From: Myxococcaceae bacterium
Lineage (GTDB): Bacteria; Myxococcota; Myxococcia; Myxococcales; Myxococcaceae
Length of the DNA stretch: 64,000 nt
Direction: 5' to 3'
Assembly: GCA_019694575.1 (NCBI GenBank)
Contig: JAIBBR010000006.1
Coordinates: 1-64,000, forward strand
The translations under genes and the position numbers were made by a program. Shown piece by piece: positions 25,594 through 34,512 of the stretch (position 1 is the stretch's first letter; the number at the start of each line of letters is the position of its first letter). The notes beneath the pieces are model-generated. The model worked only from the letters and a program-made list of their open reading frames with translations, made no database searches and was not told the DNA's origin.

Positions 25594-26067
25594 ATGCATC
25601 GAATCGGCAAGGGTTTGCTGGGCGCGGTTTGCCTTGTCTTCTTGGGCGGCGCGGCACCCAGCACATTACAGCTCTACATTCGCAACCGTGAAACACCGCT
25701 GCAGAAGCAGCCGACGCTCAGCTCACCGGTGTTGACGCGCATTCCTGCTGGAGCCACCGTCACCTGGTTGGGGGCAGGCACTCCCAAAAAAGACTTCGAC
25801 AAGGTGCGCTTCGGCACCCAAGAAGGCTTCGTGCCTCACGCCTCGCTGAGCACCCGCCCACCCAGCGCCGAAGTGAGCAAAACCGACGGCAAACCGATTA
25901 CCGCGCAGGCCTTTGCCAGCTCGGGCGCGGCCACCCGTGGGCTTTCAGAAGCGGGCTTGAAGTACGACAAGACGAAAAACCCTCATGACCCCAAGCTGGC
26001 CTTGAGCGTCATCAGCGTTGAGGGCATCGCCCGGCAAGTGCGCGAAGAAAAAGGAGGTGCGAAATGA
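25594..26067 (+). CDS. exported SH3-like domain protein
   Basis: 157 residues. ATG 25594 is preceded by AAAGGGG. A signal peptide runs to about residue 24 (GGAAPS). Residues about 25-90 show the SH3b pattern of cell-wall-binding proteins (YIRNRETPL, IPAGATVTWLG, RFGTQEGFVPHASL). The C-terminus is helical and charged. It overlaps the M48 protease gene by four bases (ATGA), so the two are translated together. A role in guiding the protease or cell-wall binding is inferred from this coupling. Confidence 0.75.
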   Translation: MHRIGKGLLGAVCLVFLGGAAPSTLQLYIRNRETPLQKQPTLSSPVLTRIPAGATVTWLGAGTPKKDFDKVRFGTQEGFVPHASLSTRPPSAEVSKTDGKPITAQAFASSGAATRGLSEAGLKYDKTKNPHDPKLALSVISVEGIARQVREEKGGAK

Positions 26068-27095
26068 ACGCCCGTTTCGCCGTCGCTTTTCCCCTCGTGC
26101 TTGGCGCTCTCAACTTGCCCTGTTTTCGCGCACCTGACGCCAACCTGGCCGCCGACGCCATTATCGAAGCGGGCAGCAAAGTGGCCGCGCGGGCACCCGA
26201 GTGCAAAAAACTCGCGAGCCAGCAAGTCGCTTTCGAAGAAGAAAAAGCCTTGGGCAGCGCGGTGGCGCTCAACCTCGCCAAAGCCGAAGGCGGCCTGTGG
26301 GTCGACGTACCGGCGGGCATCACCGACGTCGCGGCCTTCAACACCCAGGTGAACGGAGCCACCATGGGCAAGGTCACCTTCGCAGCCACTGGGCGCAACC
26401 AGTTAAACCGCTATTTGAACAAACTGGGCAAGCAACTCACTCAACATTCTACCCGGCCCGACATCAGCTGGACCTTCGGCGTCATCGACGCGCCGAGCGA
26501 AAACGCGCTCTCGACACCGGGCGGTTACATTTTCGTCAGCCGTGGGCTGCTCAAAAAATTGACCAGCGAAGCGCAATTGGCCGGGGTGTTGGCGCATGAA
26601 ATTGCCCACGTCACCGAGCGCCACAGCTTGAAGGCCTACAGCGATGCCAAGGCCAACCAGTGCTACATCGCGCTGGGCGTTTCTATCGGCGCGGGCGTGG
26701 CCAAAGACGCGGTGGCCGACCAAAACAGCTGGGTGAAGGTGCTCGACAACGCCGGCGCGCTCGACTTAGACGCCGCCGACGTCTCGGGTGAATTGATTGC
26801 CAAGCTGGTTGACGACACCGTGGGGCGGTTGCTCGCCTCGGGCCGCGCGCGTGAAGACGAGTTGGCGGCTGACCAGCTGGCCATCGAGCTCTTGGTGTTG
26901 GGCGGCTTCAACCCCAACGAGTACGTGAATTTGGTGAAGGGGCTGCCCGAGGGCGCGCCCATCGTCTCGCACCACCCCAAAAACCAAGAGCGCGTCGAAA
27001 CGATGCAGAAGCATTTAGAGCAATTCGCTGCCATGAAGCCCGACAGCTTGCCCAAAGGCGACGTGGCGGCGCTGAAAGCGGCGTCGACTCCGTAA
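26064..27095 (+). CDS. M48 family zinc metalloprotease
   Basis: 343 residues. Zinc-binding HEIAH is at about 179-183 (LAHEIAHVTERH), with the third ligand Glu in EDELAADQLA (about 268). This is the M48/BepA-LoiP type rather than the membrane-embedded HtpX. An N-terminal hydrophobic stretch (5-18) includes Cys19 (LNLPC), so a lipoprotein is possible. M48 enzymes degrade misfolded envelope proteins. A 270-residue body with no TPR follows. It is translationally coupled to the SH3-like gene. Confidence 0.88.
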   Translation: MNARFAVAFPLVLGALNLPCFRAPDANLAADAIIEAGSKVAARAPECKKLASQQVAFEEEKALGSAVALNLAKAEGGLWVDVPAGITDVAAFNTQVNGATMGKVTFAATGRNQLNRYLNKLGKQLTQHSTRPDISWTFGVIDAPSENALSTPGGYIFVSRGLLKKLTSEAQLAGVLAHEIAHVTERHSLKAYSDAKANQCYIALGVSIGAGVAKDAVADQNSWVKVLDNAGALDLDAADVSGELIAKLVDDTVGRLLASGRAREDELAADQLAIELLVLGGFNPNEYVNLVKGLPEGAPIVSHHPKNQERVETMQKHLEQFAAMKPDSLPKGDVAALKAASTP

Positions 27096-27109
27096 CGAGA
27101 GGACAAACA

Positions 27110-28090
27110 ATGCGCGCCGTACGCTGTCACGAATTGGTGGGGCCTGCCGGCCTGAAAGTCGACGAGCTCGAAGCGCCGCAAGCGGGCGTGGGCGAAGTGC
27201 TCATCGACGTGAAGGCCGCGGGGGTGAATTTTCCCGAGGTGTTGCTCACGTACGGAAAATACCAATTCAAGCCCGAGCCCCCCTTCATTCCCGGAGGAGA
27301 AGCAGCGGGCGTGGTGAGCGCGGTGGGCGACAACGTGAGCGGCCTGAAAGTAGGCGACCGGGTGGCGGCCACCATGGTGAACGGCGCCTTCGCCGAAAAG
27401 GTGGTGGTGCCCGAATTCGCCGCGGTGAAATTGCCCGACGGCGTTTCATTCGAAGTGGGCGGCATTACCCTGCTCACTTATGCCACCACGTACCATGCGT
27501 TGGTCGACCGGGCGCATTTGCGCCAAGGCGAGACATTGCTCGTGTTAGGCGCCGCGGGCGGCGTGGGCGTGGCGGCGATTCAATTGGGTAAGCACTTGGG
27601 CGCGCGCGTCATCGCGGCGGCCTCGACGCCTGAAAAAGTCGCCTTCTGCAAGCAAATGGGCGCTGACGAAGGCATTTGTTACGGCACTGAAGACTTGAAG
27701 GAGCGCATCAAGGCGCTCACCCAAGGCGAAGGCGCCAACGTCATTTATGACCCGGTGGGCGGCCCCTATGCCGAAGCGGCGCTGCGCGGCATCGCTTGGG
27801 AAGGGCGCTATTTGGTGGTGGGCTTCGCGGCGGGAGACATTCCCAAATTTCCGCTCAATTTGATTTTGCTCAAAGGCTGCCAAGTGGTGGGCGTGTTCTG
27901 GGGCTCTTTCGCGATGCGCGCGCCCGAGTTGAATCGCGCCAACGCCGAGCACATTTTGAAATGGGTGGGCGAAGGCAAATTGAAGCCACACCTCGACGCC
28001 ACGCTGCCTTTTGCCCAAGCGGCTGACGCGCTGCAAAGGCTGGAGCAACGGGCGGTGCGCGGCAAGTTGGCCCTCGTGCCGTTTCTCTAA
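27110..28090 (+). CDS. NADPH:quinone oxidoreductase (MDR, Zn-independent)
   Basis: 326 residues of the quinone oxidoreductase branch of medium-chain dehydrogenases. The N-terminal catalytic domain has the family's VKAAGVNFPEVLLTYGKY (about 34-51) and the PFIPGGEAAGVV motif. The Rossmann domain has LGAAGGVGVAAIQL (about 145-158). No zinc-binding Cys/His set is present, as usual for this group. It probably reduces quinones with NADPH in the cytosol. It begins 14 bases after the M48 gene and may be co-transcribed. Confidence 0.9.
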   Translation: MRAVRCHELVGPAGLKVDELEAPQAGVGEVLIDVKAAGVNFPEVLLTYGKYQFKPEPPFIPGGEAAGVVSAVGDNVSGLKVGDRVAATMVNGAFAEKVVVPEFAAVKLPDGVSFEVGGITLLTYATTYHALVDRAHLRQGETLLVLGAAGGVGVAAIQLGKHLGARVIAAASTPEKVAFCKQMGADEGICYGTEDLKERIKALTQGEGANVIYDPVGGPYAEAALRGIAWEGRYLVVGFAAGDIPKFPLNLILLKGCQVVGVFWGSFAMRAPELNRANAEHILKWVGEGKLKPHLDATLPFAQAADALQRLEQRAVRGKLALVPFL

Positions 28091-28166
28091 ACAGGCGCTG
28101 ACGGAAATGGCCGGGCATTCCCAATGAGAGGCATGACGCCAATTTCAATGAGGAGCACCCGCCGCA

Positions 28167-28525
28167 ATGGGCCTGGACTGGTTACTAGAAAGACGAAAAC
28201 CGAAGAAAGGCGCCGAAGCCAAGTTCAAGGCGCTGCAAGAAAAGATGCACGCGCTCGAAGCGCAAGACGCCCCCTCGTCAGAAGAAGCCCAAGCAGCGCT
28301 GCTGCTGCAACTCGACGCGCTTTCTCTGCGCGCTGAAGACGACATCGGTGCGCCGCGAATTGGCATCGACGACGACGCCACGCGGTGGTGCTTTTCGACG
28401 AAGGCCAGGCGTTAATGCCGCCGCGCTTCGAGGTGCACCGCTTTCCGACGCCGCGAGAGCTCGCTTCACTGAAAAAACAGCATGCCTTCAAGAACGACTC
28501 ACTCACGCTCTGCGGGTTCGGCTAA
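28167..28525 (+). pseudogene. frameshifted small gene, unknown function
   Basis: A reading frame begins at ATG 28167 (MGLDWLLERRKPKKGAEA) and runs to a stop at 28415. About residue 72 (near 28384) coding quality moves to the next frame, which continues as VVLFDEGQALMPPRFEVHRF and ends at TAA 28523-28525. Joining the two frames needs one extra base between 28382 and 28385. The two parts read as one soluble acidic protein of about 119 residues. A one-base deletion, or a sequencing error, breaks the gene. No family recognised. Confidence 0.65.
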
Positions 28526-28529
28526 AGCG

Positions 28530-29537
28530 TTATTGCCCGGCGATAAGCGCAATTAATTTTTCGAGCTCAACGCGGTGCGCGGTGGCGGGCGTCTGGCGCA
28601 GCGCTTCACGGGCGGCCGCCTCGGCCTCGGCCAGCCGCCCCAGCTTAAACAACGCCACCACGCGGTTGTAACGCGCGTCGTCAGCCAGGGGAGCGTCGGG
28701 GTACGCTTCGAGAAACCGCGCCCACGCGGCAACGGCTTGCGCGTAATCATGGGCCGTGAAGTGCGCGCGGTTGGCTTCTTCGAAGAGCATCAGCGCAGTC
28801 GGCGGTGAGTCGACCCGTGCCACGGCGCGAAAAGCCACTTTCGCGGGCAACTTGGCAGGCGCTGGCGCAGGTGTGACTTCAATAGCCACTTCTTTTTCGA
28901 CGTCAGGCACGAAGGTGTCGGTGTGAATGCGCGGCAACACCGGGGCCGCCGGCTTCGGCTTCGAATCGACAAAGTAGCGGTATGCCGCGTACCCGGCGGT
29001 CATCAGCAACGCCAAGGCGGCGAGAATCAGCCAGCGTTGCTCGAGCAAACTCTTCAACCGCTTGCGGGCATGAAACGCACGGCTGCGCACAGTGGCTTCG
29101 GGCTGGCCCAGCAAGCGGCTGACCTCGGCGGCGCTGGCTCCGTCGTTGAGCTGCAAAATCAGCGCGCGCTGTTCTGGGTTGAGCTGGCCAATGGCCCACG
29201 CCAAGTCAGCTTCGATTTGCTGACGCTCGAAGTGCACCTCGGGGCTCACGTCGAAGAGGGGTACGGGCTCAGCGGCCACCGCTTCTTCCAACCGCTGGGT
29301 GCGCTGTCGCCTGCGGGCGTGGTGGCGCGCCACGTTGGCGCCGACTCCGAGCACGAAGAGCCGCTCGTCAGCCACGTCTTTCGCTTTGCCACGCGCGCGT
29401 ACCAACACTTCATAAGTGCTGGCGACAATGTCATCGACGTCGACGCGGTTGTGCACCAAGCGGCCGACGAAGACACGCAAGTCGCGCTGGTGACGGGCCC
29501 ACGCTTGCGCAGCCCAAGTGGTGGCATCGTCACGCAT
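28530..29537 (-). CDS. membrane-anchored ECF-type sigma factor with TPR-like domain
   Basis: 335 residues. The order is sigma-2 region (about 10-80), sigma-4 region with helix-turn-helix (about 110-165, GQPEATVRSRAFHARKRLK), then one membrane segment (169-190), a Pro-rich linker and a TPR-like region (about 250-335). ECF sigma factors normally are soluble. Here the promoter-recognition part would be tethered at the inner face of the cytoplasmic membrane, with a periplasmic tail. It starts three bases after the stop of the upstream beta-barrel gene and should be co-transcribed with it. No separate anti-sigma gene is visible. Confidence 0.8.
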   Translation of the reverse strand: MRDDATTWAAQAWARHQRDLRVFVGRLVHNRVDVDDIVASTYEVLVRARGKAKDVADERLFVLGVGANVARHHARRRQRTQRLEEAVAAEPVPLFDVSPEVHFERQQIEADLAWAIGQLNPEQRALILQLNDGASAAEVSRLLGQPEATVRSRAFHARKRLKSLLEQRWLILAALALLMTAGYAAYRYFVDSKPKPAAPVLPRIHTDTFVPDVEKEVAIEVTPAPAPAKLPAKVAFRAVARVDSPPTALMLFEEANRAHFTAHDYAQAVAAWARFLEAYPDAPLADDARYNRVVALFKLGRLAEAEAAAREALRQTPATAHRVELEKLIALIAGQ

Positions 29538-29540
29538 CGG

Positions 29541-30389
29541 TCAAAACCCGTAGCCTGCGCCCACGCTGCCGTAGAGAAGGCCCCGGGGCAAATTGCTCGC
29601 GTCGAGGGCCAAGGTGAAGCCGCAACCCAGCTGCACATCGAGCTCAGAAGCCACTGCCACCGCAATCACCACGCGGGGGCGAAAAGCGAAGAGCACTTGA
29701 AAGTTGTCGGAGTCGCCCACCGAAGGTTCGCGCATGAAGAGCGGCCCCGCCCCCACGAAGAGGCCAAGCCGCAATGGCCCTGGGCCTCCATAAATGCCGG
29801 CCTCGGGAAACAATTGAAAGCGCGACGACGGCTTGTTGGTTTCGATGCCCATCGAATAGCTCACCGCCAAACCGGCCCTCACCAGGCCAAAGCGCCGTTG
29901 CCCTTGCAGCTCGAGGCCGCTCAACAACAGCCCCATGGCGGTGAGGCCGAGCGCGCCCGAGCCATTCACCCACCAAGCGGGAACTGCAGCGGGTTTCGTT
30001 TCTTCGACCGGCGGCAGACTGGGCGCGGGTGCGGCCACGGCCGGTAGCCCTCGCAAGTGCGCTTCGAGTTGCGCTCGCAAAAGGCCCGCCGCCAGCAACA
30101 CGCTTTCGCGCACCACCTGGGTGTTGCCGGTACGGGTGAGCAACCGTTTCTGCTCGTGACTGCCGCGCGCCCGCACGGTGAGAGTTACCACGCCTACGTC
30201 CACCACGATGGCCACTTGGTCGCATTGCGGCGCGCCTTCCAGCACCACTTCGCGTGCCAACTCAGCGCTTAGCGCTTGGCGAAATTCAGCGGCGCTTAAC
30301 GTACTGCCGTCGAGCACCGACGCCTCGAGCTGCACGGGGCAGTCAGCTCTCTGCGCAGACAATGCTGTCAGTACCAACCACGCAATCAT
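29541..30389 (-). CDS. probable outer-membrane beta-barrel protein
   Basis: 282 residues. An N-terminal signal peptide (to about ALSA) is followed by a periplasmic alpha/beta region (about 15-115). A Pro-rich linker comes next. A C-terminal half made of alternating Gly/aromatic/hydrophobic strands (about 145-282) ends with a terminal Phe (GAGYGF), the usual mark of an outer-membrane barrel. It is the first gene of a pair with the membrane-tethered sigma factor, separated by three bases. It divides a 110-bp region with the plus-strand lipoprotein gene. Function inferred only. Confidence 0.7.
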   Translation of the reverse strand: MIAWLVLTALSAQRADCPVQLEASVLDGSTLSAAEFRQALSAELAREVVLEGAPQCDQVAIVVDVGVVTLTVRARGSHEQKRLLTRTGNTQVVRESVLLAAGLLRAQLEAHLRGLPAVAAPAPSLPPVEETKPAAVPAWWVNGSGALGLTAMGLLLSGLELQGQRRFGLVRAGLAVSYSMGIETNKPSSRFQLFPEAGIYGGPGPLRLGLFVGAGPLFMREPSVGDSDNFQVLFAFRPRVVIAVAVASELDVQLGCGFTLALDASNLPRGLLYGSVGAGYGF

Positions 30390-30500
30390 GAGGCGGTGGG
30401 TATCACGGCGTGTGAAGGGAGCAAAAGTGCACCCCTCGTTAAACGGTTTGACCGTCGCTGGGCATTCACAGGTCAGTACTCATTTCTCGAAGGAGTTTGC

Positions 30501-31019
30501 ATGTTTCGCAAGATTTGCGCTGTCGCTCTTATTCTCACCGCCTGTGGCGACCCTTCGATGGGCACTGACGGAGGGGTGGACGCTGGCGTCGATGCCGGGC
30601 CCATGGCGTTGACGGCCTCGGGAACCGCCACCGGTACTTACGGCTTCACGGTGAAGACAGCCTTCGCGGTTTCACCAGACGGCGGCGCCCCGGTGGCCGT
30701 CTTTTTGTACGACGCGGTGCTGCCTTGCCCTGCACGGTTCGATGAAGCACCTTCAGTAGAAGGGCAGGGGTTATTGATGCAGCAAAACAGTGGCACGTTC
30801 GCACTGGGCACTTATGCCGCACCGAACCAACTCTTCGTTCTCCGTGGGCACTTTCGGCCCGACGCCAGCTTTCCCGAACCGGTGGGCGCCGACAGCCTGA
30901 CGGGCACAGTCACCGTCACCTCTGTCAACCGGGGCGTGGTGGGCACCTACCAATTCACCAACAGCGACGGTGGCACCCTGTCAGGGCAATTCAGCGCGCC
31001 CACCTGCGGCGCACCTTAA
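30501..31019 (+). CDS. small secreted lipoprotein, unknown function
   Basis: 172 residues. ATG 30501 follows an excellent ribosome-binding site (AAGGAG). A lipoprotein signal ends at LTAC, then an Asp-Gly-Gly/Asp-Ala-Gly stalk (about 18-33), and a beta-rich domain (about 35-172). It has a late Cys (TCGAP) that could pair with an internal Cys near 72. The DAG/DGG stalk is a feature of many myxobacterial surface lipoproteins. Its promoter region is shared with the divergent barrel-sigma pair. No family recognised. Confidence 0.65.
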   Translation: MFRKICAVALILTACGDPSMGTDGGVDAGVDAGPMALTASGTATGTYGFTVKTAFAVSPDGGAPVAVFLYDAVLPCPARFDEAPSVEGQGLLMQQNSGTFALGTYAAPNQLFVLRGHFRPDASFPEPVGADSLTGTVTVTSVNRGVVGTYQFTNSDGGTLSGQFSAPTCGAP

Positions 31020-31030
31020 GTAACAGACTG

Positions 31031-31072
31031 TGGGTCAGTTGATGTACCCGCGCGGGTACATCAATTGACCCA
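31031..31072. terminator. 42-bp near-perfect hairpin
   Basis: The arms TGGGTCAGTTGATGTACCCG and CGGGTACATCAATTGACCCA are complementary over 20 of 21 pairs (one G-T type mismatch) with essentially no loop. It lies 11 bases after the stop of the small lipoprotein gene. No long T-run follows on either strand (GCTTTAAAAA on the plus side), so it may be a weak terminator or a palindromic binding site. It could be a mobile palindrome. Confidence 0.6.
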
Positions 31073-31173
31073 GCTTTAAAAACCGCCGACGTTGCGCCCT
31101 TGGTAGGTGCCGGTTTTCGCGAGCCTTTCTCTAAAAATGAGATAACTGATGATTTAAGGGCCATGGTTTGCGC

Positions 31174-32421
31174 ATGCTTCAAGCGGTGAATCACCCTTTT
31201 GTCGTTCAAAGTATCTCTTGCATCGCGGCAGTGCTCGCGGCGTGCGGAGGCACAGTCAACCCGGGCATCGATGCCGGCCACCTGCCCGATGCCAGCGTAG
31301 ACGGAGGCACTTCACCCGACGCGGGTACCGACGCCGGCACAATGTCTTCACTGCCGCTTCTTCCCCCCGGTCATCACCTGGGCCTGGTGACGACCTACGA
31401 GACACTGCCCACCACGACGGGCAACGCGCTCAACGCCCAGCTGCTCACAGCCATCGATGCGGGCATGGCGGTGGCACGACTGCATTTGGCATGGTCCGAG
31501 CTCGAGCCGACCGCGGGCACTTTCAATTGGGCCCCGCTCGATGACGCGCTCGACAAGGTCGCTCCTTCTAACGCTTCGCTGTTGCTGCTCATCGAGTCGG
31601 TCGATAGCGAAGGCTTTTCTCTGCCCGCCGACTTGATGAACCCCAACGACCGTTATGGGCTGGCCCAAGAAAGACAGCTCGACGACGCGGTCATTCTCGC
31701 TCGTTACGACGCCTTGGTTGACGCAGTCGCGGTGCGCCTTGCGGGCAAACCCGTGTTTGCCTTTTCAGTCGCCAACGAGCCCGACAATTACTTCGACGAT
31801 TACCCGCCGTCGTCCACCCAGGGGCAAGCCTGGCTCAAGGCACTGGCAGGCTTCATGGCCCATGCCCGGCAAAAAATTCACACTGCGATGCCTTTCGTCG
31901 CGGTGGGGCTGACGCTGACACAGCGCGGGCTGGAGCAGAACTTCGACTTGAGCACCCTCATCGACTCGAGCGACGTGGCCATTTTCAACTACTACTGCCA
32001 GCGCCCAGACTTCTTCGTCGACGACCTCAACCGGGTGCCCGACGAGCTGAATCAAATGCTCGCCGCCGCCGGGGGTCGGCCTGTCTTGTTGCAAGAGCTG
32101 GGTTGCCCGGCGGGCCCTCCCGTCGGCACTCCCTCGGTCATCGGCGCTTCAGAAGCGAAGCAAGCTGCGTTTTTCGCCGCGGTAATTTCGCGCATGCAGA
32201 CCGAAGCCCAACTGCGTGCCGCCTTCATTTTCACCGCCGTCGATTGGTCACCAGAACTGACAGCTCCCTATGCCGATGCGCTGCGCAACGAGGGTTACCC
32301 CGCGCTGGCTGACCGCTTTTACGAAACGCTAACCACGTGGGGCTTGCTCCGCTACGCAGACGGCTCAGCGCGGCCCGCGTGGAGCACCTTCGTCAACGGC
32401 GTCGATGCGCTGCGGCGGTAA
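31174..32421 (+). CDS. glycoside hydrolase-like lipoprotein
   Basis: About 415 residues. The start is ATG 31174 (TTG 31168 also possible). The signal ends at VLAAC (lipoprotein), then a DAG/DGG stalk. The body resembles a clan GH-A (beta/alpha)8 barrel, such as families 5, 39 or 53. The acid/base Glu lies in SVANEPDNY (about 199) and the nucleophile Glu in LLQELGCP (about 308). The Asn-Glu-Pro motif is diagnostic for clan A. The substrate, probably a plant or fungal polysaccharide, is unknown. The enzyme should be on the cell surface. Confidence 0.78.
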   Translation: MLQAVNHPFVVQSISCIAAVLAACGGTVNPGIDAGHLPDASVDGGTSPDAGTDAGTMSSLPLLPPGHHLGLVTTYETLPTTTGNALNAQLLTAIDAGMAVARLHLAWSELEPTAGTFNWAPLDDALDKVAPSNASLLLLIESVDSEGFSLPADLMNPNDRYGLAQERQLDDAVILARYDALVDAVAVRLAGKPVFAFSVANEPDNYFDDYPPSSTQGQAWLKALAGFMAHARQKIHTAMPFVAVGLTLTQRGLEQNFDLSTLIDSSDVAIFNYYCQRPDFFVDDLNRVPDELNQMLAAAGGRPVLLQELGCPAGPPVGTPSVIGASEAKQAAFFAAVISRMQTEAQLRAAFIFTAVDWSPELTAPYADALRNEGYPALADRFYETLTTWGLLRYADGSARPAWSTFVNGVDALRR

Positions 32422-32442
32422 CGTGCCCGGCAAACCGGTGTC

Positions 32443-33522
32443 CTACCGCGCCGCGGCGGTACTCAACGCGCGGTGCACTGCTTCAAGGGCTTTGCGCGCT
32501 TCGAGCAGCTCAATGCGTTCTTTCGTCAAGTCAGACACTTGCCGCGCCAACGTGTCGCGCTCGCCCCGCAGCGCGTCAGCCGTCTTGCGCAGCGCACTGG
32601 CATTTTCATGCGCCGACTCGAGCTCTCCGGCCAAGCGCTCTTCTTCTGACAAGCTCTCATTCAGCGCGTCTTCACGCTTCTGAATTTCACCCTTGAGCAC
32701 GTCTTTATCGCGCTCCATCGCGTCGAGCCCTTGCCGCGCCTCTTGCAGCGACAACAACGCTTCGTTGCGTTCTGCCTCTAACGACGCGAGCTCTTTTTCT
32801 AACTCAGCCAGTAATTTGGCCCGGCCGTCCATTTCTGCCGACAAGCGCCGCGCTTCGTCCATGCGCAGGCGCGCTTCTTCAGTCGCCCGCTCAGCTTGCC
32901 GTCGCGCGGCTTCTAAGTCTTGCGACAACGCCAAATTCACGGTGCGGTACTTCAGCACTTCAGTCTGCAGCGCCGAAATGCGCTCGACCGCCAGCACGCC
33001 GGCCTCGGCCACTGTCTCGGGCAACGGCTCGGGGCGCGGGTTCTCACGCACCGCCGACAAGCGCTCTTTCAACCGGGCGCGGCGCTCTTGCGCTTCAGCT
33101 TCGACATCTAAAGGCTCAGGCATGGGCACGGGCGCCGTCTGCACTTCTACCACTTGCCCAGGGGGCTCTTTGAACGCCTTCACTTTCGGAGCCACTGCCA
33201 CGCGAGCCACCGGCGCTGGCACTGCCACCGGCTCAGGGGCAACTTCAACCGGCGGGGTAAACGCCACTGGCTCGTCAGGCGCTTCCAACACTCGGGCAAT
33301 CGTCTCTTGCACTGGCCCGCGCGGCTCCTTGGCTTTCTCAGACTTGGTCTTCACCGTGTCAGCCAGCGAGGGAACCACCGGCGCCACCACCTCTTCGGCC
33401 AGCGTCTGGTGAGCCACGGCTGTTTCCACCACGTCGAGCGCGGGGCCCGCTTCAGTGAAGACCGCGCCTAAACGCATGCGTGGGCGTGAGCGAGAAACGT
33501 TAGCGTCGAATGCCTTTTTCAT
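32443..33522 (-). CDS. pomX: PomX-like coiled-coil division-site positioning protein
   Basis: 359 residues. In M. xanthus PomX scaffolds the PomXYZ cluster, and its N-terminal peptide activates the ParA-type PomZ. Here the N-terminus MKKAFDANVSRSRPRMRLGA is basic and matches that peptide, with Arg13 and Arg15 at the activating positions. Pro/Val-rich middle (about 60-135) and a long C-terminal coiled coil (about 150-359, heptads of Leu/Glu/Arg) follow. It is the last gene of a three-gene set with the ParA-like and HEAT-repeat proteins, spaced 17 bases after the ParA gene. Assignment rests on architecture and order, not a database search. Confidence 0.82.
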   Translation of the reverse strand: MKKAFDANVSRSRPRMRLGAVFTEAGPALDVVETAVAHQTLAEEVVAPVVPSLADTVKTKSEKAKEPRGPVQETIARVLEAPDEPVAFTPPVEVAPEPVAVPAPVARVAVAPKVKAFKEPPGQVVEVQTAPVPMPEPLDVEAEAQERRARLKERLSAVRENPRPEPLPETVAEAGVLAVERISALQTEVLKYRTVNLALSQDLEAARRQAERATEEARLRMDEARRLSAEMDGRAKLLAELEKELASLEAERNEALLSLQEARQGLDAMERDKDVLKGEIQKREDALNESLSEEERLAGELESAHENASALRKTADALRGERDTLARQVSDLTKERIELLEARKALEAVHRALSTAAAR

Positions 33523-33539
33523 GGCTCCTCCAAAAATCG

Positions 33540-34490
33540 TTACGCAGTCTTCGCGGGCAGCGGAGCGCGGCCCTTCTTGTTCAGACGCGACAACACTTCG
33601 TCAATCAAACCCTGCAAGTCGTGCGCACCTTTGCTCTCGCGGTCAGCCAAGAAAATGGGCCGGCCTTCACTCGAAGCCTGGGCGAACTTGGTGCACTGGC
33701 GAATGATTTGGTTGAGCAAATATTCGGGGTAGTGCTCTTTCAACGCGTCGACCGCTTCGCGCGCCAGCTTGTACGACTGGTTGAAGGCATTCACCACGAT
33801 GAGCACGTGGTCTAAAATGTGGCCCAGGTCTTCTTCTAGGCTTTGCACGGTCTCGAAGAGCAGCTTCAAACCGTGAAACGAAAGAAAGTCGGCCAGCACC
33901 GGCACCACCAACGAATCGGCGGCCATCAGCGCATTCAAGTTGAGCAAGCCAAACGACGGCGGCGCATCGAAAATGATGAAGTCATAATGCGCTTCAACTT
34001 CGCGCAGCGCATTGCGCAATTTGAATTCACGGCCCGCCATCGGCATCAACGCCAGGTCGACGGTGCTCATCGACAAATTCGAGGGAATGAAGTGCAGCGT
34101 GGGCAACTGCGACTTCTGAATCACCTCAGAAATCGGGTCGCGGTTCACCAGCACATTGAGCAGCGTCTTCTCGAAGTCTTCGCCCTCGTAGCCCAGGCAC
34201 TTGGTGGCATGGCCCTGCGAATCGAGGTCGATGAGCAGCACTCCGTAGCCCATTTCAGCCAGGCGCCACGCATATGAAGTCGAAAGCGACGTCTTACCGG
34301 TGCCACCCTTGAAATTGAGAAACAGCTGCTTGCGGTGGCCCATTTGCGGCGGCCGCTTGTGCAGCTTGGTGCGCAGCGTGGCCACGTCTTGCGGCGAATA
34401 GCTGTTTTGCTTCAACGCGCCGGCGAGCTGCTTCAAGTTGATGCCCAGCATCTCGGCGGTGACTTTGGGGCTGTAGCTTGGAGTTTCCAT
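33540..34490 (-). CDS. pomZ: PomZ-like ParA/MinD ATPase
   Basis: 316 residues, close to M. xanthus PomZ (about 319). The deviant Walker A, KGGTGKTS, starts at Lys61, the signature lysine of dimerising ParA/MinD proteins. Asp90 (LLIDLD) and FDAPPSFGL near 175 are the other switch motifs. ATP-bound PomZ binds the nucleoid and carries the PomXY cluster to midcell, where it recruits FtsZ. ATG 34490 (GAGAG upstream) was chosen over an upstream extension. It sits between the PomY-like and PomX-like genes, the same order as known for M. xanthus. Confidence 0.88.
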   Translation of the reverse strand: METPSYSPKVTAEMLGINLKQLAGALKQNSYSPQDVATLRTKLHKRPPQMGHRKQLFLNFKGGTGKTSLSTSYAWRLAEMGYGVLLIDLDSQGHATKCLGYEGEDFEKTLLNVLVNRDPISEVIQKSQLPTLHFIPSNLSMSTVDLALMPMAGREFKLRNALREVEAHYDFIIFDAPPSFGLLNLNALMAADSLVVPVLADFLSFHGLKLLFETVQSLEEDLGHILDHVLIVVNAFNQSYKLAREAVDALKEHYPEYLLNQIIRQCTKFAQASSEGRPIFLADRESKGAHDLQGLIDEVLSRLNKKGRAPLPAKTA

Positions 34491-34512
34491 CGTTCTCTCT
34501 CGTCTGGCGTAA

